Source: Allobosea lathyri (GTDB taxonomy: Bacteria > Pseudomonadota > Alphaproteobacteria > Rhizobiales > Beijerinckiaceae). From it: DNA of 64,000 nucleotides. Shown here piece after piece: positions 1 to 8,400 of this stretch (position 1 is the stretch's first letter; every line of letters begins with the position of its first letter). The notes beneath the pieces are model-generated. The model ran no database searches, had not been told where the DNA came from, and was given only the letters and a program-made list of their open reading frames with translations. Location: assembly GCF_900108245.1 (NCBI RefSeq), contig NZ_FNUY01000001.1:434001-498000 (forward strand). Direction: 5' to 3'. The translations under genes and the position numbers were made by a program.

Positions 1-55
1 GAGCTGCCGCATGTTTGCCAGCACGCCATAGGCGGTCCGGAACGAAACCGAAGCA

Positions 56-607
56 ATGCCGACGCTGACTGGCGCCATATCCGGGCTGAACGACGTTGAT
101 AGCAACGAGTTGCTGAACCGCGCGATCGAAGCCCATTATGAGGAGATCGTCGCAGCCGTCGGCCGGCGTGGCCATTCGCGCGGCGCGGCGCGCGATATCG
201 TCCATGACCTCTATGTCAAACTCGCCGCGCGGCCGCATGTCCTGCGGGAGAAGCGCTCGATCGGCGCGTTTCTCTGCCGGGCTGCCATCAATCTCGGCAT
301 AGACCACTTCCGGCGCGAGCGCTTCGAGGCGCGCCTGTTCTCCGGCAGCGAACAGGAAGCGCAGTCGGCCGTCGCGGAGGGCGCCGCGCCGGACCGTGCT
401 CTGGCGATCGAGGCGCGTATCGCGATCCTGCGCGATGCGATCGGCGAATTGCCGGTGCGCCGCCGCGCCGTCTTCATCCTGCACAGGCTCCATGGCCTCA
501 CGCCGGACGAGATCGCACGGAAGCTCGGGATCTCCCGCAACATGGTCGACCGGCATCTGCGCCACGCGCTGGCGTATTGCCTCGATCGCCTCCTGCAGAT
601 CGGCTAG
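56..607 (+). CDS. FecI-like ECF sigma factor
   Basis: A 183-residue ECF sigma factor that would direct RNA polymerase to a small regulon, typically iron or siderophore uptake. Region 2 spans about residues 25-92 and includes the AARDIVHDLYVKL helix and the AINLGIDHFRRERF DNA-melting segment. Region 4 spans about 125-178, with the LTPDEIARKLGISRNMVDRHL helix-turn-helix. A FecR-type gene follows 64 bases downstream on the same strand, the classic sensor arrangement. The TonB-dependent receptor that normally completes the module is not downstream; it could lie upstream of the window or be lost. Family assignment is firm; the iron link is inferred from the family. Confidence 0.9.
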   Translation: MPTLTGAISGLNDVDSNELLNRAIEAHYEEIVAAVGRRGHSRGAARDIVHDLYVKLAARPHVLREKRSIGAFLCRAAINLGIDHFRRERFEARLFSGSEQEAQSAVAEGAAPDRALAIEARIAILRDAIGELPVRRRAVFILHRLHGLTPDEIARKLGISRNMVDRHLRHALAYCLDRLLQIG

Positions 608-671
608 AGAAGTCCCAAACTGACAGGCCCATTCGTCTATCGGTTGAGACTTGGTGATCTTAAGGACTCCC

Positions 672-1625
672 ATGCCGGGCAGGCGAGCGACCCGCGCGCA
701 GCGAAAGCGCCACGAGGATGCGGCGGGCTGGCTCCTGCGCAACCGGGAAGCCGGTCAGCCGGCGGCGGAGCAGGCGGCATTCCGGGCGTGGCTCGACGAG
801 GCCCCGGAGAACCGGCGTACATATGAGGTGGCTGAGCAGCTCATGGGCGAGGCTCGAACTGCCATCGCCTCCGATCCGGCGCTGGCGGATTTCGAGGTCA
901 AGCCCAGTAGCGCGACCAAGCCGGTTCTCGGCATGCTCTTGGCCCTTGCCGCGACCGGCACGCTGTTCATTGCGCTCGACGGGCCCATGCGTCTCCGGGC
1001 GGATGCGATGTCGGGCACCGGCGAGATGCCCGTCTTCATGTTGGCGGACGGCTCGACCGTGCAGCTCAACGCTTCATCGGCCGTCGCCTATGACTACACG
1101 ACCGGGCGCAGAACGGTGCGGTTGCTGCGAGGGCAGGCCTATTTCGAGGTCGCGCGTGACCCTACGCGCGTCTTCACGGTCGAAGCAGGCACCACCCGCG
1201 TGACCGCGCTCGGCACGGCTTTCGACGTCCGCCTCGGCGATGCGGAGACGGACGTCACCGTGACGCACAACGCCGTTCAGATCGCGTTCGAGGGTGCGGA
1301 GCAAGCACCGCTGCGCGTGACGCGGGGCGAGCAGGCGGTCTATGATCACAGCACGGGAACCAAGGAAATACGGCCAAGCGACGGCGTGACGGCGCTCGCC
1401 TGGCAGCGCGGGCAACTCGTCGTCGACAACGCGCCACTCTCCCATGTGGTCGAGGAGATGAACCGCCATTTTCCCGGTCGGATCGTGATCGCCAACGGCG
1501 AACTGGCACGGCGGCGCGTCAGCGGCACATTGATGATCTCAGACACGAATGCGGTTCTGGTCTATCTGGAATACGCGCTGCGCGTGACTACGAACAGGAT
1601 CGGCCCGTTGATCGTCATCCGATGA
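672..1625 (+). CDS. FecR-like inner-membrane anti-sigma factor
   Basis: Partner of the preceding sigma factor, expected to hold it at the inner membrane until a periplasmic signal arrives. The 317 residues begin with a DUF4880-type segment (DAAGWLLRNREAG, then FRAWLDEAPENRRTYE). A single membrane helix follows near residues 87-105, then a periplasmic FecR domain (LADGSTVQLNASSAVAY, LRGQAYFEVARD, VTALGTAFDVRL), and the C-terminus resembles a secretin/TonB short N-terminal domain. I place the start at the ATG at 672 because AAGGA at 662-666 sits five bases upstream; TTG 651 and GTG 654 are in-frame alternatives with no better ribosome site. Confidence 0.88.
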   Translation: MPGRRATRAQRKRHEDAAGWLLRNREAGQPAAEQAAFRAWLDEAPENRRTYEVAEQLMGEARTAIASDPALADFEVKPSSATKPVLGMLLALAATGTLFIALDGPMRLRADAMSGTGEMPVFMLADGSTVQLNASSAVAYDYTTGRRTVRLLRGQAYFEVARDPTRVFTVEAGTTRVTALGTAFDVRLGDAETDVTVTHNAVQIAFEGAEQAPLRVTRGEQAVYDHSTGTKEIRPSDGVTALAWQRGQLVVDNAPLSHVVEEMNRHFPGRIVIANGELARRRVSGTLMISDTNAVLVYLEYALRVTTNRIGPLIVIR

Positions 1626-1765
1626 GTGACGCTTGCCCCGACATTGTTGCCTTGGAGGAGCAGGCTCAGTTCTTCAAGTTTGACCCTGCGGGGTGCGCGC
1701 ATACGGTTGTCGGAGCCCTACGGCGAAAATTTCCGGCGCGGTGGTTGTCCGCCGCGCCGGCTTTG

Positions 1766-1960
1766 TTACAGATCTGTCTGCTCAGACAAGAGCAGTGCAT
1801 CGTCAACATCGATGCCAAGGTAGCGCACGGTGCTTTCCAGTTTGGAGTGCCCCAGTAGCAGCTGGCAGGCGCGAAGGTTGCCGGTGCGCTTGTAAATCAG
1901 CGCGACCTTCGTGCGGCGAAGGCTGTGGGCTCGTCCCCCTGCTTCCCTTGGCACAGCAGT
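1766..1960 (-). pseudogene. Tyrosine recombinase (integrase) C-terminal remnant
   Basis: Only the last ~57 codons of a site-specific recombinase survive. The fragment keeps the box II region: HSLRRTK (HxxR), then LLGHSKLESTVRYLG with the GH motif and the Tyr nucleophile, and the normal C-terminal tail DDALLLSEQT. Nothing resembling the N-terminal SAM-like domain or the first catalytic Arg can be read upstream; similarity stops near 1935-1960. It is a dead end of a larger mobile element and marks an old insertion or deletion between the fecIR pair and the yciE-like gene. The bases 1626-1765 beyond its stop contain no gene I can support. Confidence 0.75.
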
Positions 1961-2116
1961 TTTTCCAGGGCGCTGACGGCCGACCCCATTTTGGTTCGCT
2001 TGCCTGCATTTGGGCCCGGACTGGCCAAAGCAGGCTCATCCAAAATCGCGAAAACGGAGCGGAACCGAGATGCATTCTGGTCGTTAGGGAGTCGCCCAAC
2101 ATCGGAGGAAAAACAC

Positions 2117-2623
2117 ATGGCAAACGAACCCAAAACCCTCGACGACCTGTTCCTCGATACGCTCAAGGACATCTATTACGCTGAAAAGCAGATCCTGAAG
2201 GCGCTTCCGAAAATGGCGAAGGCGGCCAAATCGCCGGAGCTCAAGCAGGCCTTCGAGAAGCATCGCGACGAGACCGAGACACATGTCGATCGCCTTAGCG
2301 ACGTGTTCGAAATCATCGGCAAGGCGCCTCGCGGCAAGACCTGTGACGCGATCCTTGGGATCATCGAGGAAGGCAAGTCGATCATCGAGGAATTCGAGGG
2401 CAGCCCGGCGCTCGACGCCGGCCTCCTCGCTTCGGCTCAGGCCGTCGAGCATTACGAGATCTCGCGCTACGGCACGCTGAAAGCCTGGGGTCAGCAGCTC
2501 GGCCTCGCGAATGCCGTGAAACTGCTCGACCAGACGCTGACCGAGGAACTGAAGACTGACCAGGCGCTCTCGACGCTCGGCGAAAGCAAGGTCAACAAGC
2601 AGGCTCAGGCCAAGGCTGCGTAA
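2117..2623 (+). CDS. YciE/DUF892 ferritin-like protein
   Basis: A 168-residue four-helix protein of the DUF892 (YciE/YciF) family. These are ferritin-like stress proteins that bind a di-metal centre; enterobacterial relatives respond to osmotic and general stress. The N-terminal signature LDDLFLDTLKDIYYAEKQILKALPKMAKAA is characteristic, and the metal-binding Glu/His residues occur in KHRDETETH and AVEHYEISRYGT. The C-terminus is Ala/Lys/Gln-rich. The start at ATG 2117 is supported by GGAGG at 2104-2108. A strong hairpin follows immediately, so it is probably a single-gene unit. Its neighbour is an iron-permease homologue, which fits a stress/metal theme. Confidence 0.9.
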   Translation: MANEPKTLDDLFLDTLKDIYYAEKQILKALPKMAKAAKSPELKQAFEKHRDETETHVDRLSDVFEIIGKAPRGKTCDAILGIIEEGKSIIEEFEGSPALDAGLLASAQAVEHYEISRYGTLKAWGQQLGLANAVKLLDQTLTEELKTDQALSTLGESKVNKQAQAKAA

Positions 2624-2629
2624 CTCAAA

Positions 2630-2660
2630 GCGGCTCCGCCATGCCGGAGCCGCAATTTCC
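2630..2660 (+). terminator. Intrinsic terminator-like hairpin after yciE-like gene
   Basis: A perfect 9-bp stem (GCGGCTCCG at 2630-2638, CGGAGCCGC at 2645-2653) with a 6-base loop is followed by AATTTCCTTT. The U-tract is broken, so termination may be partial and allow read-through into the next gene at 2675. Confidence 0.65.
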
Positions 2661-2674
2661 TTTACGAGGGTGTC

Positions 2675-3103
2675 ATGCCCGACAAAACCGATCCGATTTC
2701 CAGTCTTGGCCAATCGTCGCTCTTCACCCGACTGTCGCAGGCAGTGGCCCGCTACGCCGGTAAGCCTGCCACATCCTTCATCGCGCTTTCGGTCGTGATC
2801 GTGTGGGCGCTGTCGGGGCCTCTCTTCGACTTCAACGACACCTGGCAGTTGGTGATCAACACGTCGACGACGATCATCACCTTCCTGATGGTCTTCGTGA
2901 TCCAGAACAGCCAGAACCGCGACACGGCCGCCATGCAGATCAAGCTCGACGAGCTCCTTTCCAAGGTCGAAGGCGCGCGCGAGGAGCTGATGGACCTCGA
3001 GGAGCTGGACGAGGAGAAGCTGGCGACAATCCGTGACGACTACGAGAAGCGCGCGGCGACAGCCCGTCGCGAACCCAATTGCAGCGTGCCGGGACTGACG
3101 TGA
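2675..3103 (+). CDS. Low-affinity iron permease family membrane protein
   Basis: 142 residues matching the small bacterial low-affinity iron permease family. The region 30-80 has two hydrophobic helices around FIALSVVIVWALSGPLF and the family signature TSTTIITFLMVFVIQNSQNRD. The cytoplasmic tail is charged and helical (KLDELLSKVEGAREELMDLEELDEEKLATIRDDYEKRA). Iron transport has been inferred from a fungal homologue and is poorly proven in bacteria, so the function is tentative although the family is clear. The gene sits 51 bases downstream of the DUF892 gene with only a hairpin between them. Confidence 0.85.
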   Translation: MPDKTDPISSLGQSSLFTRLSQAVARYAGKPATSFIALSVVIVWALSGPLFDFNDTWQLVINTSTTIITFLMVFVIQNSQNRDTAAMQIKLDELLSKVEGAREELMDLEELDEEKLATIRDDYEKRAATARREPNCSVPGLT

Positions 3104-3175
3104 GTGAAACACAGCCAACCGTAGACACGCTGTCAGGCGAGGCCCGGTCGCCCTCCCGGCCGGCGACGCCCTCTT

Positions 3176-3561
3176 GGCGGGTTCGTGACCCACCTCGCGG
3201 CGGCCAAGACCGAGCTCCTCGACGTCCCGATAAGTGTGATCGAAACGCACTCTGCCATGTCGTGCCCAGTGGCGCGCGCCATGGCCGAAGGCGTTCTGGC
3301 GAACACGGCGGCCGATCTTGCGCTAGCTATTGCTGGGTTACCGGCCCTGTCCCCGATGAGCGCCGAAATCCGTTCGGCCGCGACTTTATTGCAGCGGCCT
3401 CCAAGGCGGGCGAGCGCATTGAACACCGTTGCGAATTTGGCCCGTTTCCGTCGCCCGTCCTGCTCGATGCCGCCCTTCGAACGGCCATCGATTTAGGTCT
3501 CGAAGCTGTGCGATCGCACCGTACACGCGACGCTTGGGCAGTCCTGCCGTCTAAACTCTAG
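3176..3561 (+). pseudogene. CinA-like (NMN amidohydrolase domain) pseudogene, frameshifted
   Basis: Two overlapping reading frames together give a CinA C-terminal-domain protein. The first frame (from about 3179) reads GFVTHLAAAKTELLDVPIS, VIETHSAMSCPVARAMAEGVL and ADLALAIAG. The second frame takes over near 3338-3345 and reads VTGPVPDERRNPFGRDF, IAAASKAGERIEHRCEFGP and LRTAIDLGLEAV. One missing base around the GGG-TTA at 3337-3342 explains the switch: family members read ITGVTGP here. The N-terminal active-site region (AESCTGG) cannot be found upstream, so the gene is broken twice. The intact protein would deamidate nicotinamide mononucleotide or act as a stress-linked CinA paralogue. Confidence 0.72.
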
Positions 3562-3622
3562 AATCCTTCGAACTGATCGCCCGCAAAAGCGTTGGAGGCT
3601 CAAAACCACAGGAGGTTTTGCC

Positions 3623-5170
3623 ATGAACGCGATGCGCGAACAGAGCCTGTCAGTCTGGATGGATATCGAAGTCGCCTCCGATGCCGCTCCGCTTACCGAA
3701 AACACGAAGGCGGACGTGGCCATCGTTGGCGCAGGGATCGCGGGCCTATCGATCGCCTACGAGCTGGCGCTGCGCGGCCGCTCAGTGATCGTTCTGGACC
3801 GCGGACCGATTGCCGGTGGCATGACAGCGAGGACGACCGCGCACCTCGCGCCCATCTGCGACGACTCGCTTTCCGAACTGCTTTCAATGCGAGGCCAGGA
3901 ATTGGCACGGGGTTTTCAGGCTAGCCAGAGCGCAGCCGTGGACCGGATCGAAGCCATCCAGCGCGACCTCGCGATCGACTGCGAATTCCGCAGGCTGGAT
4001 GGCATTCTTTTCCTGGATCCTGCAAGCGAGCCATCCGTTCTGGACGACGAGGTCTCGGCTGCCAGCGCGATCGGCGTAAAGGTCGAGCGCGGCAAGGGAT
4101 TGCCGCTGGAGACGCTGCAAGACCGACCCTTTCTGCGCTACCCCGACCAAGCCACGTTTCATCCCCTCAAATACCTTCGCGGCCTTGCCGAGGCATTGGA
4201 GAAGAAGGACGTGCGGCTGCACGCGTTCTCAGCGGTCGAAGAGATTTCTGAAGACCAAGGCCGCGTGCAGCTACGTCTCGCATCCGGCCATATGGTTGAT
4301 GCGTCTTACGCCGTCGTCGCGACGAACTCTCCGATCCATGACCTTTTCGCCTTGCACACCAAGCAGGCGCCTTACCGCACCTATGCCATGGGCTTCGAGA
4401 TCGAACGCGGAGCCCTGGCGGACGCACTCTATTGGGACACCGAAGATCCCTACCACTACGTCCGGCTGGCCTCGGGCGCTGACGGGAAGGATGTCCTGAT
4501 CGTCGGCGGCGAAGATCACAAGACCGGCGAGGCCGACGACGCGCCGGCACGTTTTGCGGCTCTGGAATCCTGGATCAGGATGCTGGTGCCGCATCTGGGT
4601 CCGGAACTCTACCGCTGGTCCGGTCAGGTCATGGACACGCTCGATTATTGCGCTTTCATCGGGCGTGAGTCGCAGCGCGAACGCACCTTCGTCACCACCG
4701 GCGATTCTGGCCAGGGCATCACACATGGGGTTGTTGCCAGCCTCATCATCCCCGACCTGATCGACGGCAGGGACAACCCCTATGCTGCCGTCTACGATCC
4801 CGGCCGCAAACCGATCAAGGCCGCTGCCACCTTCGTCGCCGAAAACAGCACGCTGGCGACCAACGTGGCGCAATATCTCATGCCGGGTGAACTTGAATCC
4901 GTCGACGAGCTCCAGCCCGGCCAAGGCGCGATCATTCGCGATGGTCTCAGCAAGATCGCGGCCTATCGCACCGAGGACGGCACTCTCTATCAGCGATCAG
5001 CCGTGTGCACCCATCTCGGTTGCCACTTGCAATGGAACAGTTTCGAAAAGTGCTGGGATTGCCCCTGTCACGGCTCGCACTTCGCACCCGACGGCAGCGT
5101 GCTCAACGGTCCGGCGATTGTGCCGCTTGGAGAGGTCGACAGCGGCCAGCATGCCAAGGCGGCCGAATGA
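3623..5170 (+). CDS. FAD-dependent oxidoreductase with C-terminal Rieske domain
   Basis: 515 residues. A DAO-type FAD fold covers roughly 30-385, opening with the dinucleotide motif VAIVGAGIAGLSIAYELALRG and ending with TTGDSGQGITHGVVASL. A Rieske [2Fe-2S] domain follows at about 425-512, with the cluster ligands in CTHLGCHLQW and CPCHGSHF. No signal peptide is visible, so it is probably cytoplasmic. The fusion is a known family, but the substrate is usually unknown; the DAO module suggests oxidation of an amine or amino acid with electrons passed through the Rieske cluster. AGGAGG just upstream supports ATG 3623. The preceding gene is a CinA pseudogene and no operon partner follows. Confidence 0.88.
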   Translation: MNAMREQSLSVWMDIEVASDAAPLTENTKADVAIVGAGIAGLSIAYELALRGRSVIVLDRGPIAGGMTARTTAHLAPICDDSLSELLSMRGQELARGFQASQSAAVDRIEAIQRDLAIDCEFRRLDGILFLDPASEPSVLDDEVSAASAIGVKVERGKGLPLETLQDRPFLRYPDQATFHPLKYLRGLAEALEKKDVRLHAFSAVEEISEDQGRVQLRLASGHMVDASYAVVATNSPIHDLFALHTKQAPYRTYAMGFEIERGALADALYWDTEDPYHYVRLASGADGKDVLIVGGEDHKTGEADDAPARFAALESWIRMLVPHLGPELYRWSGQVMDTLDYCAFIGRESQRERTFVTTGDSGQGITHGVVASLIIPDLIDGRDNPYAAVYDPGRKPIKAAATFVAENSTLATNVAQYLMPGELESVDELQPGQGAIIRDGLSKIAAYRTEDGTLYQRSAVCTHLGCHLQWNSFEKCWDCPCHGSHFAPDGSVLNGPAIVPLGEVDSGQHAKAAE

Positions 5171-5402
5171 CGGGCTCCTGGATCACCTTGCTCGGCTTCG
5201 TTAAGTTACCGCCCATCTCCAGCTGTCAGCCCCGCGCCAACTCGGGACGTTGAGACATTGCCCGGAATCGGACATTCGTCGCTGGCTCAAGCGACGTCGG
5301 TCTCCAACGTCCTGAGGTCGACAGACTGTCCCCATGCGTCGGCTGTGGTTGCAACGGCTGGGGCAACTATCCTGTACCTTTGCTGCGGATCATCATCCCC
5401 CC

Positions 5403-8400
5403 TCAGAAGCTGACCCTGAGCTGTGCCGATCCGCCGATGCGGGCACTGTTGCCGGAGAGTTCCCCGTCGAGATTGAGGCCGAGCGAGACGCGCTCGGAGA
5501 GCCTCGCCATCATGCCGGCGCTGAGGAGTGCACTGTTGCGGTCGACCTCGGCGCCCGTCGCGGTGAAGACGGCACCGGGCAGCCCGGTTAAGCTCGCGGT
5601 CAGATCGACATCGCGCTGGACGTAATGCGCCCAGGCGGCCCGGACATGACCGGTGACCGGAACGCCGCCGAATACCGTGTCGGCATCGAGCTGTACGCCG
5701 AGCTCGCTGCGGGCGGTGGCGTCGTTGCGCTTCGCCAGTGCCAGCACCCCGGCATCGGCTCCCGCCCAGTTCGCCTCGACCACCGCCGGGCTGCGCGCCC
5801 GCGTCGCCTGGATCGCGGCCAAGGGCGAGACCGACAGTCCATTCCAGCTCAGCAGGGCGGCGCTGGCCTGCATCCGTCCACTCCAGGCCGTCGTCGCATA
5901 GGAGGAGGACAGGCTCGAGCCCAGTGCCGGGATGCCGCGGCTTACGTCGTTCTCCAGCCGCGCATAGCTCAGCGCGCCCCCGAGCTTCACGGGGCCGAGC
6001 TGCATCACGCCATAGAGGCCGGCCTGCAAGACATCCGCATCGATCTTGCCGCGCAGGCCCGGCAGCGACGCGCGTGCGGTGCCGCCCGAAACCGCGAGGC
6101 CGGCGACCGCGCCCGGCATCAAACGGATATCAACGCCCGTCGCCAGATGGGCATCGTCGATGTTGCGCCTGGCGGAGCCGATGCCGGCGTTGCCGTCGGT
6201 GCGGCCATGGGAACCATAGGCGGAGCCCCAGACCGAGTAGAACGGCATGTCGAGCCGCGAGGGCACCACAGGCTGATCCGCGCCCTTGCGAGCGAGACCG
6301 GAGAGGGCTGCCGTACCCGGCCCGGCGCTGCCGGCGCCGAGCCGGCCGGCCGCGGTCGGATCGAGCATCGTGCGCAGGAACTGGTCGGAGGCGACATGCG
6401 CCATGGCGGGCGCGGCCGTATGAACCTCGCCCGAGAGGCTGTTCACCGCCGCCGGGATCGAAGCCGCCGGCAGGTCGTAGATCCCGAACAGGGCAGACGG
6501 ATCGCCGCCGTTCGCCACTGCGGCGTCGATGGCCGAGGCGATGGCATAGGCATTGGCCGGGCGACCGACGCCGAGGCGCGGGCTCGCCGGCTCCGGCGTC
6601 GGCACGACAGGGTCGACGATCGGGGTCAGCGGCTTTGGCGTCAGCGTCAGCTGCACAGTGTTGGCGGTGTAGCTCACCGCCGTGGTGACGCCGTCACCGA
6701 AGGAGCCGGTCGTGTCGACCGGGCTGAAGCTCGTGCCACCGAGCCCGCCGGCGGCGGAGAGCAGCGTATAGGCGCTGTTGAAGCTGTAGGCGCCGCCCAG
6801 CGGCATCAGCCTGAGCGTACCGGCGAGGCTAGCCGTGCCGGTGACGTTGACGCGGTCGGACACTGCGCCCTGGATCTCGGCGAGATAGGTCGAGCCGGGG
6901 GTAAGCGTCAGGTTGCCGTTGACCGTCAGCGTTCCCGGCGAATTGCCCGGCGAGAGCGTGCCCCCATTGATCACCGTCGTCGGGACCACGCCCGAGCCGC
7001 CGAGCGTGCTGCCGGCCGCCACCGTCACGCCCGACGACGCCGCGATCGAGCCGTTTACGATCAGCGAACCGGCGCTGACCAGCGTCGCCCCCTCGTACTG
7101 GTTCGTCCCGTTCAGGGTGAAGCTGCCCGTGCCGACCTTGGTCAGGGAGCCATCACCGATAACGCTGCCGATGGTGCCGCTGAAGACGGTGCTCGTGTTG
7201 TTCGCGCCCGTTGTCAGCACCGCTCCCGGGCCGAGGATCACACTCGTATCTGCCTCGCCGGCGAGCGAGCCGATCCGCTGGTCGAATACCGTTTCGAACT
7301 GCGAACCGGCCCCGGCCAGGGTGACCGCCCCCGTGGGTGACAGGGCGTTGGGCTCGTAAACGGCGAACCGGGCGCCGTTGGAGACATTGATCGCCGCCGA
7401 GTTGCGGATTGAGCCGTTCTGGCCAATTCTCAGCGTCCCGCCGGCGACGTTTGTCGGACCGGAATAGGTATTGGTCCCAAAGATATTGAGACCCGCCGAT
7501 CCCGTCTTGGTCAGGCCGCCCGAGCCGGAAATATCACCCCTGAAGACAAAAAAGGCACTGTTGTCGATGGTCAGCGTCGCCGTGCCCAGATTAACGGCTG
7601 TACCGGGGGCGTTCCCTTCCAGTCTCCTAACGGTCTGGTTGTAGCCATTGAGGTCCCAGGTGCTGCTGCCCTGGAGGACGATACCGGCAGAAGAAGCCAG
7701 GGCATCGGCCGTGCCCATCCGCAGCGTACCTGCCGAGATCGTCGTGTCTCCGGTGTGGCTTTGCACTCCGGCCAGGGTGAGGGTGCCAGTGTTCGTCTTC
7801 GTGAAACTGCCATCGCCCGAGATGGTCCCGGAATAGCTGCCATCCGCGCTCTGATCGAAGATCACGCCGCGCGTGCCGGCACCGGTCGCAAAGGTCAGGT
7901 TGCCGGCCATGCTGGCGGTGTTGCCGCTGAGAGTCCCTTCCCGGATCGCCCAGTTCTGGTTGCCGGCTCCCGACAGCGCCCAGGTCGAGGAGCCCGTCTT
8001 TTCGTAAGCCGAGAAGCCGGTATGCGAGCTCACCAGATTGCCAATATCGACGGTGCCATCCGCGCTTCCGCCCAGCGCCAGCATATTGTTGGTGCCGCCG
8101 CCGTGGACCAAGACATTGCCGGTGGTCGTCGATCCCGACCAGATCTCGAAGCGGTTGTTGCTGCCGAAGAGCGCGACCGCATTGGCGCGCACGCCGTCGC
8201 CGGAAAGCCCGCCGGAGATCGATCCGGAATTGATGATCGAGATGCCGCCGCTCGCCGCGCCGACGATGCCGACACCGCCGGGACCAAAATTGCTGCCGGC
8301 AACGACCGTGCCGCCATTGCCGCCGCGGATCGTTCCGGCATTGTCCAGGCTTGCGCTCTGGCCATCCCGGAACACCACGCCAGCACCGCCGACGCCGGCA

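Noticed and set aside
3079..3561. A complete 160-residue gene in the CinA region
   Set aside because: Only its last ~60 codons match CinA; the first part is antibody-like low-complexity Arg/Pro sequence in the wrong frame, which is better explained as a frameshifted pseudogene.
5625..7340. 571-codon open frame on the plus strand
   Set aside because: It lies antisense to the autotransporter, is Arg/Gly/Ala-biased and shows no family features; a shadow of GC-rich codon use.
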